The translations under genes were made by a program, and so were the position numbers. This document shows, piece by piece, positions 1-9,145 of a DNA stretch of 64,000 nt. A model generated the notes under the pieces. The model saw only the letters and a program-made list of their open reading frames with translations. It made no database searches and was not told the origin of the DNA. The number at the start of each line of letters is the position of its first letter. The stretch's first letter is position 1. The stretch comes from Flavobacteriales bacterium (GTDB lineage: Bacteria > Bacteroidota > Bacteroidia > Flavobacteriales > Schleiferiaceae): positions 1-64,000 of the forward strand of contig JAAXJR010000050.1 of the NCBI GenBank assembly GCA_012269745.1, given 5' to 3'.

Positions 1-98
1 TAAATCTTTATGAGCTAGAGAATATTATAGGGGAGATTCCTAAGAAGCGTTCTCAGATACGTATTTTCTTCAAACGATTACTTACTACATCGAGATAG
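1..98 (+). CDS. 3' end of an unidentified protein
   Basis: An open frame enters from the left edge and runs from base 3 to a TAG at 96-98, giving 31 visible residues rich in Lys, Arg and Ile (ending KRLLTTSR). A rho-independent hairpin follows about 20 bases later, which supports this being a genuine gene end. Too little is visible to assign a family. The glycan genes next door make a polysaccharide-related product plausible, but that is only context. Confidence 0.55.
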   Translation, partial: NLYELENIIGEIPKKRSQIRIFFKRLLTTSR

Positions 99-118
99 AC
101 AGGAATGAATTAATAATT

Positions 119-152
119 AAAAAAGGGAGAGCGGACTGTTCTCCCTTTTTTT
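119..152. terminator. Bidirectional rho-independent terminator
   Basis: A perfect 12-bp stem (AAAAAAGGGAGA paired with TCTCCCTTTTTT) flanks a 9-base loop. There is an A tract on the left and a T tract on the right, so it can work in both directions. It sits between the plus-strand gene ending at 98 and the minus-strand gene ending at 279. Confidence 0.85.
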
Positions 153-278
153 ATATCAAAACCGATATCTAACTATATCGAAACCTTCAGTCTAATCTAT
201 TAAGACGGGTTTATTCAGGTGTACTATTAAAGCCAATGACAGTTTTAAAGATACGGTGACTAGGATCAGCCAGGATTC

Positions 279-1739
279 TTAAAAAAGAGGTGCTGATTTC
301 TTCTTTTCGAATATTTCTATCGATGGCCACGACTCCCATTTTTCGAAGCCTACCATGGTCAGAAATAACAAGTTTACAACCGGGAACTGGAAACTAACCA
401 TTTGAGCATAATCCGATACACGAGCGCCAGCAAATAGCGCCAGACAAATAGTCATCCAAAGACGTGAGTCAGAGTTTTTAGGCATTCGAGCCGCTTTAAT
501 AATCATATATACTGCGATAACTAACAATATCGCTTGGAAAAGATAGGAGCCAAGAAATCCAAGTTCTGCCTTTACTTGGACATACAAACCGTCAGGGGGA
601 AAGGTTGAAAGAAAAGAATCGGGTTGGAATCGTCTGTCAAAATAGGTTCCGCCAATACCTCCTCCAAAAGGATGGTTTGCCAGCCAGGAATTTAGCTTTT
701 CTCTATTCACTAATCGTACAAGGAGCGATTCGTCTTGCGGATTAAAGGCTGATCTGACCCTTCGAATTACTCCTATACCGTTTCCAAAGTTGGTAAATCT
801 CAATATTAAGGCAGATATACCTAAGGATGAGATGGTAAGGAATTGCCTATTCCCTCTCAAATAGAAAAGTGCAATAAGTATGGCTCCTATGGCGATTGAA
901 CCATATCCTGCTCTAGTTCCTGATATGAGGGATGCATGAAAGAGTAGAAGCATGGAGATAACCACGCTTGTTTGTTTCATTAGGCTTCCTTTTGTTACCA
1001 AAAAAGGTATAGCTGCAATTATACCAAGCGCAAGACCGACTCCACTTCCAGCAGCATCCGTAAATCCACCCCAATATCTTGTTGTTCCCGCGATTAAGTG
1101 AGTTCTTCCAAATTCTGTACTCAGCAGTGCATTTTCAAATGAGTTAAAGCCAAATATGCTTTGCCGTTCAGCTACTAATCCAAGAAGTAGAAGCCCACCG
1201 ATTACTGCTGCTAAAGCGATTTTAAAATCACGCTTAGTCCGAATAAATATGATATTTAGTAAAACAAGTCCTACTGGATTTAGGTATACGCGTCGTATGC
1301 CATAAATGAAGCTCATCCAGTTCACTCCGTCGAAGTTAAGTGCTTGAATGAACAGTGCCGAGACGAGCCAGATGGTCCAGATCCAAAAGAGTTTAGAGGT
1401 ATAAACATCTTTTAATGATTCTACATCTTGTCTATATTTTACCAGCCCAATGAATACTGTGAATAGCAACAATGAGTCTAAGATTACTCCGAATTGCGTG
1501 AACCCAGTATAGAGTTGAATAGAAGGGTAGAGAAAGCAAAATAAAAAGAAAGCGTAATACCCAAAATTCTTGAATCGAAAGGTTAATAGGGAGTACAGGA
1601 TGACAGCAAAGGTTCCCAGTAGAAGGACGCCACCCGTAATCCTGAAAAATACTAGAATTATTAGGAGTAAGGTCAATAAAATTGACCCAAATAAAATGGA
1701 AAATAGGCTTGAGCCTAAGGAAGTATCGTTTCTGACCAT
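279..1739 (-). CDS. O-antigen ligase / Wzy-like polymerase family membrane protein
   Basis: A 486-residue integral membrane protein with about ten or more hydrophobic segments and a large periplasmic loop. Two hallmarks of the Wzy_C / O-antigen ligase fold are visible: SGTRAGYG at residues 273-280 and HPFGGGIGG at 356-364, within the long loop before the last membrane segments. Members either polymerise undecaprenyl-linked repeat units or transfer finished O-antigen to lipid A-core; sequence alone does not separate these roles. It lies downstream of the secreted protein at 1715-2518, whose end overlaps its start by 25 nt, so the two are probably co-transcribed. The surrounding glycosyltransferases fit a surface or exopolysaccharide locus. 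Confidence 0.85.
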   Translation of the reverse strand: MVRNDTSLGSSLFSILFGSILLTLLLIILVFFRITGGVLLLGTFAVILYSLLTFRFKNFGYYAFFLFCFLYPSIQLYTGFTQFGVILDSLLLFTVFIGLVKYRQDVESLKDVYTSKLFWIWTIWLVSALFIQALNFDGVNWMSFIYGIRRVYLNPVGLVLLNIIFIRTKRDFKIALAAVIGGLLLLGLVAERQSIFGFNSFENALLSTEFGRTHLIAGTTRYWGGFTDAAGSGVGLALGIIAAIPFLVTKGSLMKQTSVVISMLLLFHASLISGTRAGYGSIAIGAILIALFYLRGNRQFLTISSLGISALILRFTNFGNGIGVIRRVRSAFNPQDESLLVRLVNREKLNSWLANHPFGGGIGGTYFDRRFQPDSFLSTFPPDGLYVQVKAELGFLGSYLFQAILLVIAVYMIIKAARMPKNSDSRLWMTICLALFAGARVSDYAQMVSFQFPVVNLLFLTMVGFEKWESWPSIEIFEKKKSAPLF

Positions 1740-2518
1740 TCAGAGTCTAGCATTGTGTAGTGTAATCGGTTCAATGTTTCTTTATCTGCGTAAATGCTAC
1801 GGTTGAGTTCTTTCCAGTCCCTCGTAATAGCGGCTGGATCGTGAAACACTGGATGAAGTGAATAGACTAAGAACCTTAACTGACCTTGGTCTTTTTTCTC
1901 TAGCTGTACCACTAATTTTCGATCCGTTCGTTCAAGTAGTAATTTTTCAGAAATGTATTTCCAGGGGTCTTTGTAAGACTTCTTAGGTACGTTTGTGATT
2001 AACTTTTCGTCCAAAATTTGAAATCCATAATTCAAATTAGTGTCTATTGGAAGACTATTGAGACTATCGGATTCAGAAGGTCTTGCAATGACCGCATAAT
2101 AAAGAACATTTTCAGTCTCCCATCCACTCTTAGTAATCGGGTATTCATATTTACCTATAGAATACTGCTTAACGAATACAAGAAATCTATTTGTATCGAT
2201 ATCCATTTCATAAAAGGCCATATGATGAAAGTTGTCCTGACCTATGCTGGCTTCCTTAGATTTGGCGGTCTTGCTATCAGAGCTCATTCTATATAGAGGC
2301 AGTTTATTGGTCTCGGATAGCCATTGGTTATCAACGGATTTGGTCCAGCCATAAACGTATTCAGGAATTTGTAATACCGGCTCAGGATTGAAAATTGGTT
2401 CACCATTATTAGCATGATACTCAACGAGGACAGAATCTCGTTGTGTCATTTTGATATTTGGCTGACTACTTGCACAAATACTTAATGACAGCAAAATGGA
2501 TGTAGCTAAAACTCTCAT
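1715..2518 (-). CDS. Secreted protein of unknown function in glycan locus
   Basis: A 267-residue protein opening with a signal peptide (MRVLATSILLSLSICASSQ) and otherwise soluble. The mature part is rich in Tyr, Trp and Asp, and I recognise no domain. Its stop lies inside the start of the O-antigen ligase-like gene, which suggests translational coupling and a shared role in polysaccharide export, polymerisation or anchoring. That role is inferred from position only. The divergent glycosyltransferase at 2567 starts 48 bases away, so both directions probably share this short promoter region. Confidence 0.75.
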   Translation of the reverse strand: MRVLATSILLSLSICASSQPNIKMTQRDSVLVEYHANNGEPIFNPEPVLQIPEYVYGWTKSVDNQWLSETNKLPLYRMSSDSKTAKSKEASIGQDNFHHMAFYEMDIDTNRFLVFVKQYSIGKYEYPITKSGWETENVLYYAVIARPSESDSLNSLPIDTNLNYGFQILDEKLITNVPKKSYKDPWKYISEKLLLERTDRKLVVQLEKKDQGQLRFLVYSLHPVFHDPAAITRDWKELNRSIYADKETLNRLHYTMLDSEWSETILP

Positions 2519-2566
2519 AATTGAAGTTAAATTCTATTTTTGATAAATATATTAAAATACTAAGTA

Positions 2567-3439
2567 TTGATACTTATAAGCCTGGTAACTGTCAATTATA
2601 ATCACTCCGATTTGACTATAGCTTTAATCGAGTCATTGAGCCGGCTAACAGATCTAAGATTTGAGTTAGTTGTGGTTGATAATAATTCTACCGTGCCTTT
2701 TTCATACGATGATGACTTACCCTTTCCAATGAGGGTTATTTATTCAGATAAGAATCTTGGTTTTGCTGGTGGTAATGAGCTAGGAATGAAAGCTGCGGTT
2801 GGTGATTTCCTGTTTTTGGTTAATAATGACACTGAGATCAATCAAAATTTTATAACCCCAATAATTGAATGCTTTAATTCGCATCCCAATCTAGGAATGC
2901 TCAGTACTTTATTGAGATTCTATGATACTGGGTTAATTCAATACGCAGGCGCGTCAGCTCTAAGTAAACTTACTTTACGAAATAGAAGTTTTGGAAATTT
3001 AGAGAAGGATTCTTCTCAGTTCAAAGGGTTTCATTTGACAGGAAACATCCATGGTGCAGCAGTGGTTGTTCCAAGAAAGCTATATAATGAGCTAGGAGGT
3101 ATGTGGGAGCCCTTCTTCTTGTATTATGAGGAATACGACTGGTGTGCACGCTTTAAAGAGGCCGGATATGATATCGGATTCTTGGGCGATGTTGAAGTTC
3201 TTCATAAAGAAAGTGCCAGTGTTGGAAGAATGAGTCCATTAAAAATTGAATACATGTTCCGCAATAGGATATTGTTTGCACGCCGTAGAAAGTATCGTCT
3301 CAAGTCCTTAACAGTCATATATCTCACTACCATAGTATTGTTGCGCGATCTACTTAAGTATACATTTAGCGGACAATATAATTTGATTTCACCCCTACTA
3401 AAAGGAGCCAAAAGAGGGCTCTCGGAATCTGCCTTATGA
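2567..3439 (+). CDS. Glycosyltransferase family 2 (rhamnosyltransferase-like)
   Basis: A 290-residue GT-A fold enzyme of the WcaA/rhamnosyltransferase-like group. Visible motifs are the N-terminal VTVNYN strand, VVDNNS near residues 36-41, the metal-binding DxD-like NNDTE at 86-90, and EEYDWCARFKEAGY near 190, where the catalytic acidic residue is expected. The frame opens with TTG just two codons after an in-frame stop. The next ATG would delete the nucleotide-binding strand, so TTG or a nearby non-ATG start is likely real. It is first of three transferases and overlaps the next by 4 nt. The acceptor and sugar cannot be read from sequence. Confidence 0.85.
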   Translation: MILISLVTVNYNHSDLTIALIESLSRLTDLRFELVVVDNNSTVPFSYDDDLPFPMRVIYSDKNLGFAGGNELGMKAAVGDFLFLVNNDTEINQNFITPIIECFNSHPNLGMLSTLLRFYDTGLIQYAGASALSKLTLRNRSFGNLEKDSSQFKGFHLTGNIHGAAVVVPRKLYNELGGMWEPFFLYYEEYDWCARFKEAGYDIGFLGDVEVLHKESASVGRMSPLKIEYMFRNRILFARRRKYRLKSLTVIYLTTIVLLRDLLKYTFSGQYNLISPLLKGAKRGLSESAL

Positions 3440-4545
3440 GAATCGGAATAGAAGCTCAGCGAATATTCAGGGACAATCCACATGGAATGGATGTTTTTGC
3501 AATCAATTTGATTAACGAATTAGTTCACCTTAAGGAAGTAAGCCAGATTGTGGTTTTCGTGAATAGCGCTACGAAAGAGAATAACGTCCTATTCAAAAGC
3601 GAAAAAATAAGCATCGCAAATTTTACTGGTCAATTCGCCATATGGGAGCAGATTAAACTTCCACGAAAAGCCAAAAAGTACGATCTAGATATCATACACT
3701 TTACTTCGAACACACGGTCGGTTAGAATTCATTTGCCAGTATTGACGACTTTGCATGATACATTTTTTTTAGATCAAAACCCTTTGTTTAGAAGGGGGTT
3801 CTCTATGTATCAGCGGTTTGGTAATATGTATAGACGTACATTATTTGCTTTTCCGAGTATCTATAAAGGCAAATACATAACGGTCTCGAAGGCAGAATTA
3901 GATAGGATACGTTCTCGATATTCTCTTGATATGAAAGGATTCATTTACAATGGGAGAAACCAAATTTTTGAACCCAAAGGCAACGAGGAGTCTCAAGACA
4001 TTTTAGTTAAGTGGGGTATCAAAGCTCCCTTCATAATGCATTTTGGTAATACAGACCCTAAGAAGAATACTCCGAGAGCGTTAGAAGTCATTGTTGAATT
4101 TTTGATTCGGAACAAAGGGCATCACGCTGTGATTTTCGATTACCAAATCGATAAAAATGAACTTAACGCACCTAAAGAGGTAAAGGATAGAATAAAACTT
4201 CTTGGCTACGTTCCTCAAGTAGACTTACCCTACATATATACCATGGCCGACGCGCTTTTTTATCCGAGTCTGCAGGAAAGTTTTGGAATACCACAAATAG
4301 AAGCATTGGCCTGTGAAACGCCCGTTGTCAGTGGAGATTGCCCTGCTTTAGTCGAAGTGAGTCATGAATGCGCCATACATGTAGACCCCACCGATAATGA
4401 TGCCATGTTAGCATCGCTTAATGCTTGTGTAAGCACAAACGCTTTAACAGCAAATGCGCTTTTGAAAGCTAAGAAGGTTGTTGCTGGCTACAATTGGAAA
4501 ACAACTGCGGAGCAGTACCTAATGGAATACAAAAAGCTATGTTAG
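3436..4545 (+). CDS. Glycosyltransferase family 4 (GT-B fold)
   Basis: A 369-residue retaining glycosyltransferase. The N-terminal half carries the acceptor-side fold (MRIGIEAQRIF, later THFTSNTRS-type strands). The C-terminal half has the GT4 donor-binding pattern ESFGIPQIEALACETPVV near residues 280-297, with the two glutamates of the EX7E motif, and ADALFYPS just before it. It starts on an ATGA overlap with the upstream GT2 and overlaps the next gene by 7 nt, so the three are co-translated. Similar proteins are mannosyl- or rhamnosyltransferases of O-antigen loci; the specificity here is unknown. Confidence 0.85.
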   Translation: MRIGIEAQRIFRDNPHGMDVFAINLINELVHLKEVSQIVVFVNSATKENNVLFKSEKISIANFTGQFAIWEQIKLPRKAKKYDLDIIHFTSNTRSVRIHLPVLTTLHDTFFLDQNPLFRRGFSMYQRFGNMYRRTLFAFPSIYKGKYITVSKAELDRIRSRYSLDMKGFIYNGRNQIFEPKGNEESQDILVKWGIKAPFIMHFGNTDPKKNTPRALEVIVEFLIRNKGHHAVIFDYQIDKNELNAPKEVKDRIKLLGYVPQVDLPYIYTMADALFYPSLQESFGIPQIEALACETPVVSGDCPALVEVSHECAIHVDPTDNDAMLASLNACVSTNALTANALLKAKKVVAGYNWKTTAEQYLMEYKKLC

Positions 4546-5693
4546 AATTTCTCTCCATAGGTCTTTTAGCACTTATAATCTACACTTATCTAGGTTACCC
4601 AATCATCATCGTACTGCTGAGTAAAATCTTCAAACGAAGCCGAAATATTGATACTCGGTTTAGACCAACAGTCACTTGGGTGGTGCCTAGTTACAATGAG
4701 GAAGATATTATCGCAGATAAAATTCGAAATCTTATAGAATTAGACTATCCAAGAGAACTCCTTGAGATTATTGTTATTACGGATGGTTCTACGGATAAGA
4801 CGCCGATTATTGCTGCAGAGTTTCCCGAAGTAAAGGTCATTCATGAAGATCGAAGAGGAGGGAAGAGTGCTGCGGAGAATAGAGCGATGAAGTTCGTTTC
4901 AGGGGAAATTGTAGTTTTTAATGATGCTAATACAATTGTCTCTAAAAACGCTCTGAATGAGATGGTAAAGCATTATGCAGATCCAATTGTTGGTGGTGTA
5001 AGTGGAGCGAAAGGGATCATTGTGAAAGAAGGTGATACCGCTGAGAGCAAAGGAGAGGGGCTTTACTGGCGTTATGAAAGTGCCATAAAGAAAGCAGATA
5101 GTGCATTTAATAGCCTGATGGGAGCTGCCGGTGAGTTGGTAAGTTTTAGGAGGGAACTTGTCGTTGATTTGCCAGAAGATACCATTCTTGATGACTTTAT
5201 GCAGAGCTTTAATATGCTGAAGCAGGACAGGATTATGGTCTATGAACCAGAAGCCAAAGCCGAGGAAGTGAGTTCAGCCAGCGTCGAGGAAGAATTGAAG
5301 AGGAAGATTCGTATTGCTGCAGGTGGATGGCAGAGTATGAGTAGATTGCTATTCATGCTAAATGTCTTTGCAAGACCTGTACAGTCTTGGATGTACATAT
5401 CTCATAGAGCCTTGCGTTGGAGCATAACAGCTTTTGCGCTGCCCATCTTATTCATTGTAAATGCTTTTGCCCTTGAAAATGGTATCGTTTTTCAGTTGCT
5501 GTTCGTTGCGCAAGTGCTTTTCTATAGCATAGCGGCCTTTGCTCATGTTAATAGACATAGAGTTATGTCGGGGCCTATTCTCGCAGTCTATTATTTTACG
5601 ATCATGAACTATGCAGTCATTGCAGGCTTCAGAAGATTCATCAAAGGTTCCCAAAAGGGTGCATGGGAACGATCAAAACGTAAATTGGCTTAG
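4539..5693 (+). CDS. Membrane-anchored glycosyltransferase family 2 (CESA-like)
   Basis: A processive-type GT2 of about 384 residues. There is one N-terminal membrane helix (GLLALIIYTYLGYPIIIVLL), a cytoplasmic GT-A domain with VVPSYNEE, ITDGSTDKT, a DxD-like NDAN, LDDF and KRKIRIAAGGWQ, and three or four C-terminal membrane helices. A longer frame opens 45 bases upstream, but ATG 4539 is preferred because it starts just before the transmembrane helix and gives the common short overlap with the preceding stop. Such enzymes extend or export polysaccharide. The stop is one base from the stop of the convergent histidine kinase. Confidence 0.85.
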   Translation: MLEFLSIGLLALIIYTYLGYPIIIVLLSKIFKRSRNIDTRFRPTVTWVVPSYNEEDIIADKIRNLIELDYPRELLEIIVITDGSTDKTPIIAAEFPEVKVIHEDRRGGKSAAENRAMKFVSGEIVVFNDANTIVSKNALNEMVKHYADPIVGGVSGAKGIIVKEGDTAESKGEGLYWRYESAIKKADSAFNSLMGAAGELVSFRRELVVDLPEDTILDDFMQSFNMLKQDRIMVYEPEAKAEEVSSASVEEELKRKIRIAAGGWQSMSRLLFMLNVFARPVQSWMYISHRALRWSITAFALPILFIVNAFALENGIVFQLLFVAQVLFYSIAAFAHVNRHRVMSGPILAVYYFTIMNYAVIAGFRRFIKGSQKGAWERSKRKLA

Positions 5694-5694
5694 G

Positions 5695-7764
5695 TTAAGA
5701 ACTGCGCTGGATGTACAGGCGCATTCTTTCTATTTCTTGAGATACCAATCGGTTAATTCCAATGATATCACTTCGAACTCCTTCCCATTGGTTCTCGATA
5801 CCCTGGTTGTCTAAACCATCGTCAATCATTCGCTCCCATTTCTCAAAATAGGTCGTGGTTCTAGGAAAACCTACCATTGTGAATGTAGGTTTAAGCTTAT
5901 GTACGTAGTGGCGTGCATTTAAACGGTCTCCACCTTCAATAGCACTTTTTAGTAGTGGTAATGACTCTGCCAATTGGTCAATGAAAATCTCGAACATCTC
6001 CAGGGTATATTCGATATCTCCGTCATAATACATCTTGAGAGACTCCGTGTCAAAGCTTTCGTGAAAGTTAAATGTCATTGAATTATCGTTGTCTAGAAAT
6101 AGTGTGTGAGAAGCGTTTTGATCTTTTTGTTTGGTGATCTCGCTCAATACTTGCTTGATTTCATTCGGGTGAAATGGCTTACTAATAAAACCTTCCATAC
6201 CTACCGTAAGGGCGCGCTTCTTGTGTTGGGCAACGGCGGTGGCAGTTAAAGCGTAGATTGGTGTATGCTTGTTTGGGTTTTCGGTTTTTCTGATGTGTTT
6301 TGTCGCATCGAAACCATCAATCAAGGGCATGAATAAATCCATGAAAATCACGTCGAACTTTTGGTGTCCGCAGATTTTTTGAGCGAGATGTCCATTTTCA
6401 ACAATCTCATAATACACCCCGATTTTATCTAGAATCCTACTGATGTACTTCTGATTCATGCTGTTATCTTCGGCGACTAAAATGCTTAAGCTGGAATCAA
6501 TTTTTGTATCTGTGGACTTTGGAGCGTCCGAAGTGACGCCCGTCCTTTTATTCCCATCGTTGGTTTCTACTTTGGCAATTTGAAAGGGGACAACGAAATG
6601 TACTGATGTCCCTAGGTTTAGAGTACTTTCCGCCCAAATCTTACCGTCCATGAGTTCTACGATCTTCTTGGTGATGGCAAGCCCTAGTCCGGTACCCCCT
6701 TTTCCATCACGCAGAATAACTCCTTCTTCCTGGACAAATTCTTGAAAAATTGCTTCCAATCTATCGGGCGCGATACCACTACCTGTATCTTCTACGGTAA
6801 ATTGATAGGTAAGGGTGTCGCCAATCTCGGCTAATGGTTCGGCTGTAATGGTTATTGAGCCCTCCTCAGTGAATTTTTCGGCATTACTCATCAAATTCAT
6901 AAAGACTTGATTGAGTAATGTTTCATCCGCCAAAACTGCGTCTTCTTCTACATCAATTTCGGTTTTGATGGACAGCGGTTTGTCGAGAGTTTTAAGTCTG
7001 AATGTTTGGGCTAAATCGGTTAAAAGAACATTGAGGTCCACAGGAGCTTGACGCACTTGAATTTGACCAGAACTTACTTTGCTATAATCTAAGATGTCAT
7101 TGATTAGATTCAAAAGAAGGTTTCCACTTCTTGAAATCACATCGACATATTCCTTTTGTTCTTCATTGATCTCGGTTCCTTTCAGCAAGTAAGACATTCC
7201 AATTACTGCATTTAAAGGTGTCCTGATTTCATGAGACATTTTAGCTAGGAAACGCTCCTCAGCATGTTTCGCGCGGTCGCTTTCTTCTCGAGCTTGTTGC
7301 AGCGATTGTTGCAGCCTTTTCTGACGGGTAATGTCCCAGTGGATACCGATAGAACCAATTTTGTCGCCATTATCATCATAAAGAGGAGCACCTGAGATGG
7401 TTAACCACAATTCCTCGCCGTTTTTGGCGATAATCGGAATTTCGTAAACACTTGAATCGCCGTTTTCTCGAAGCGTGTGTTGTTCTTTGAGTTGCAGGTC
7501 TGAAATAACATCGCCTTTTCTGAGCAACACTTCTGAGGCCTTTTTGCCCACGAGTTCTTCCGCAGTATAGCCTGTTAGCGATTCGAAACTTGAATACACT
7601 TTCGTGATTATTTCATCGTTATCCACGATCATGAGTCCAAGGTTCAAGTTCATCACCATGGCTTTGAACTTCTCTAGATTCAATAGTTGTTTACGATAAC
7701 CTTCGTGAAGATTTTTAATTTTATCTTCAAGTAATTTAATTCGCTCCTTATCCGTCATGTTCAC
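5695..7764 (-). CDS. Hybrid sensor histidine kinase (PAS-HisKA-HATPase-REC-Hpt)
   Basis: A 689-residue soluble phosphorelay protein with no membrane segment. Domains in order: N-terminal coiled coil (about 1-35), PAS/PAC (about 35-148), HisKA with phospho-acceptor H178 in KMSHEIRTP, HATPase_c with the N box (about 285-297), DTGSGI (326-331) and GGTGLGL (356-362), receiver domain with AEDN, phospho-acceptor D476 and K529, and a C-terminal Hpt domain with H622 in YVHKLKP. All phosphotransfer residues are present, so it can run a full His-Asp-His relay. No response-regulator partner is adjacent. The PAS domain could sense a cytosolic signal such as redox, oxygen or a small molecule; the ligand is not deducible. 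Confidence 0.93.
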   Translation of the reverse strand: MNMTDKERIKLLEDKIKNLHEGYRKQLLNLEKFKAMVMNLNLGLMIVDNDEIITKVYSSFESLTGYTAEELVGKKASEVLLRKGDVISDLQLKEQHTLRENGDSSVYEIPIIAKNGEELWLTISGAPLYDDNGDKIGSIGIHWDITRQKRLQQSLQQAREESDRAKHAEERFLAKMSHEIRTPLNAVIGMSYLLKGTEINEEQKEYVDVISRSGNLLLNLINDILDYSKVSSGQIQVRQAPVDLNVLLTDLAQTFRLKTLDKPLSIKTEIDVEEDAVLADETLLNQVFMNLMSNAEKFTEEGSITITAEPLAEIGDTLTYQFTVEDTGSGIAPDRLEAIFQEFVQEEGVILRDGKGGTGLGLAITKKIVELMDGKIWAESTLNLGTSVHFVVPFQIAKVETNDGNKRTGVTSDAPKSTDTKIDSSLSILVAEDNSMNQKYISRILDKIGVYYEIVENGHLAQKICGHQKFDVIFMDLFMPLIDGFDATKHIRKTENPNKHTPIYALTATAVAQHKKRALTVGMEGFISKPFHPNEIKQVLSEITKQKDQNASHTLFLDNDNSMTFNFHESFDTESLKMYYDGDIEYTLEMFEIFIDQLAESLPLLKSAIEGGDRLNARHYVHKLKPTFTMVGFPRTTTYFEKWERMIDDGLDNQGIENQWEGVRSDIIGINRLVSQEIERMRLYIQRSS

Positions 7765-7820
7765 AAATTACGAGAATTAAGAGCCATACGCCATTTTAAC
7801 CTTCCACTTTAGTTACAATT

Positions 7821-8534
7821 ATGCTCATTGAATCCATTTTCAGCTTACAAGGATTGGTGTCCTTGCTCACTTTAGCGCTTCTAGAGATCGTGCTTGGAAT
7901 AGATAACATTATCTTCATTTCGCTAGTTACTCAAGATTTAGAGCAGCAAAAGCAGCCATTAGCAAGAAGATTAGGCCTCATATTGGCTCTAGTATTTCGA
8001 GTGCTTATGCTACTTGGGATAACCTGGTTAATTGGATTAACCGCACCTGTATTTTCTATTGGTGAGCATCCAGTAAGCGGGCGAGATTTGATTCTGTTTT
8101 TAGGTGGTGCATTCCTCTTAGGAAAGGCATCCACTGAAATCTTTCATAAAACTGAAGGGCATCAGAAGAAGGAAAATGCTAAAGCAAAAAACGTTGCAGG
8201 TGCCATTGTTCAGATTGGATTATTGGATATAGTTTTCAGTTTTGACAGTGTTCTTACTGCCATTGGTATGACCAAGGAGATAGGTGTTATGATTGCTGCA
8301 GTAGTAATCTCTATGATTGTGATGTTGGCTTTTGCAGAGCCAATTAGTGCCTACATCAGTGCGCACATATCCTTACAGATTTTAGCACTTTCTTTTCTAA
8401 TTCTCATTGGGACTGTCCTCATTGCGGAGAGTGCTCACGTTGAGATTCCTAAGCCATATGTGTACTGCTCCGTGGGTTTTGCACTAATTGTTCAGCTTTT
8501 AAGCATTCGAGCAGCGGAGAGAAAGAGGAAGTAG
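7821..8534 (+). CDS. TerC family integral membrane protein
   Basis: A 237-residue protein with seven or so membrane helices. The two family signatures with acidic intramembrane residues are visible: LEIVLGIDNIIFISLV near the N terminus and DIVFSFDSVLTAIGM in the middle. A Lys-rich cytoplasmic loop (KTEGHQKKENAKAK) separates the halves. TerC proteins (YgdQ/YjbE/Alx relatives) are linked to manganese export or metal loading of exported proteins. It diverges from the hybrid kinase at 7764, and its stop directly abuts the stop of the convergent gene at 8535. Confidence 0.9.
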   Translation: MLIESIFSLQGLVSLLTLALLEIVLGIDNIIFISLVTQDLEQQKQPLARRLGLILALVFRVLMLLGITWLIGLTAPVFSIGEHPVSGRDLILFLGGAFLLGKASTEIFHKTEGHQKKENAKAKNVAGAIVQIGLLDIVFSFDSVLTAIGMTKEIGVMIAAVVISMIVMLAFAEPISAYISAHISLQILALSFLILIGTVLIAESAHVEIPKPYVYCSVGFALIVQLLSIRAAERKRK

Positions 8535-9104
8535 CTATTGGAATCGGCCAATAAGTCTAAAATAGTCCTTTAGAACAACTAGGTTCGCTTTGGCATTTGG
8601 CTGCGTACCAAAGAGGAAGGTGGAATCTTGACCATTGGTGATAAACGGTCTTTCATAATTCAAAGACCTTTTAAAAAGCTCAGCGGCGAAAGTATAGTGA
8701 TCATTATAGTCCATATGATCAATGTCCAAGACAATGGTCGTATCACCAATATCAATATTCACTGGGGAAACGAAGAATTCTCTGGAACTAGGTTCACATA
8801 CGATGTAGGCCTTGTCGTTGCGCCAGTGGTTAATGATAGCAAAGTTGATAAAAGGCACTGTAGTATCCTTTAATGCCTTTGTGCTGCGATGAACCTTAAA
8901 ACCTTGGGTATTCAAAGCCTCACTTTCCGAAGTGCGATACTGAACAATACGGGTATTATTAAAATAGATCTCGTCACTCTCTAACACCTCATAAGTAGGG
9001 GCCAATTCGAAATTGATCAACTTCTGTTCATAGGGCCATAGAATACTTAGTAAAAGAGCACCCATTATGAATCCCAAGGCAATTTTGTACAGCTTATTTC
9101 CCAT
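8535..9104 (-). CDS. Single-pass membrane protein of unknown function
   Basis: A 189-residue protein with one N-terminal hydrophobic segment (KIALGFIMGALLLSILW) that acts as an uncleaved anchor or signal peptide, followed by a soluble extracytoplasmic domain of about 160 residues. I recognise no family. It converges head-on with TerC with zero bases between the stop codons and diverges from the carotenoid operon by 41 bases. The position beside crtD may be incidental. Confidence 0.7.
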   Translation of the reverse strand: MGNKLYKIALGFIMGALLLSILWPYEQKLINFELAPTYEVLESDEIYFNNTRIVQYRTSESEALNTQGFKVHRSTKALKDTTVPFINFAIINHWRNDKAYIVCEPSSREFFVSPVNIDIGDTTIVLDIDHMDYNDHYTFAAELFKRSLNYERPFITNGQDSTFLFGTQPNAKANLVVLKDYFRLIGRFQ

Positions 9105-9145
9105 ATTCGTTTCAACAAATATCCTCCCACGATGTTTAACTACAA

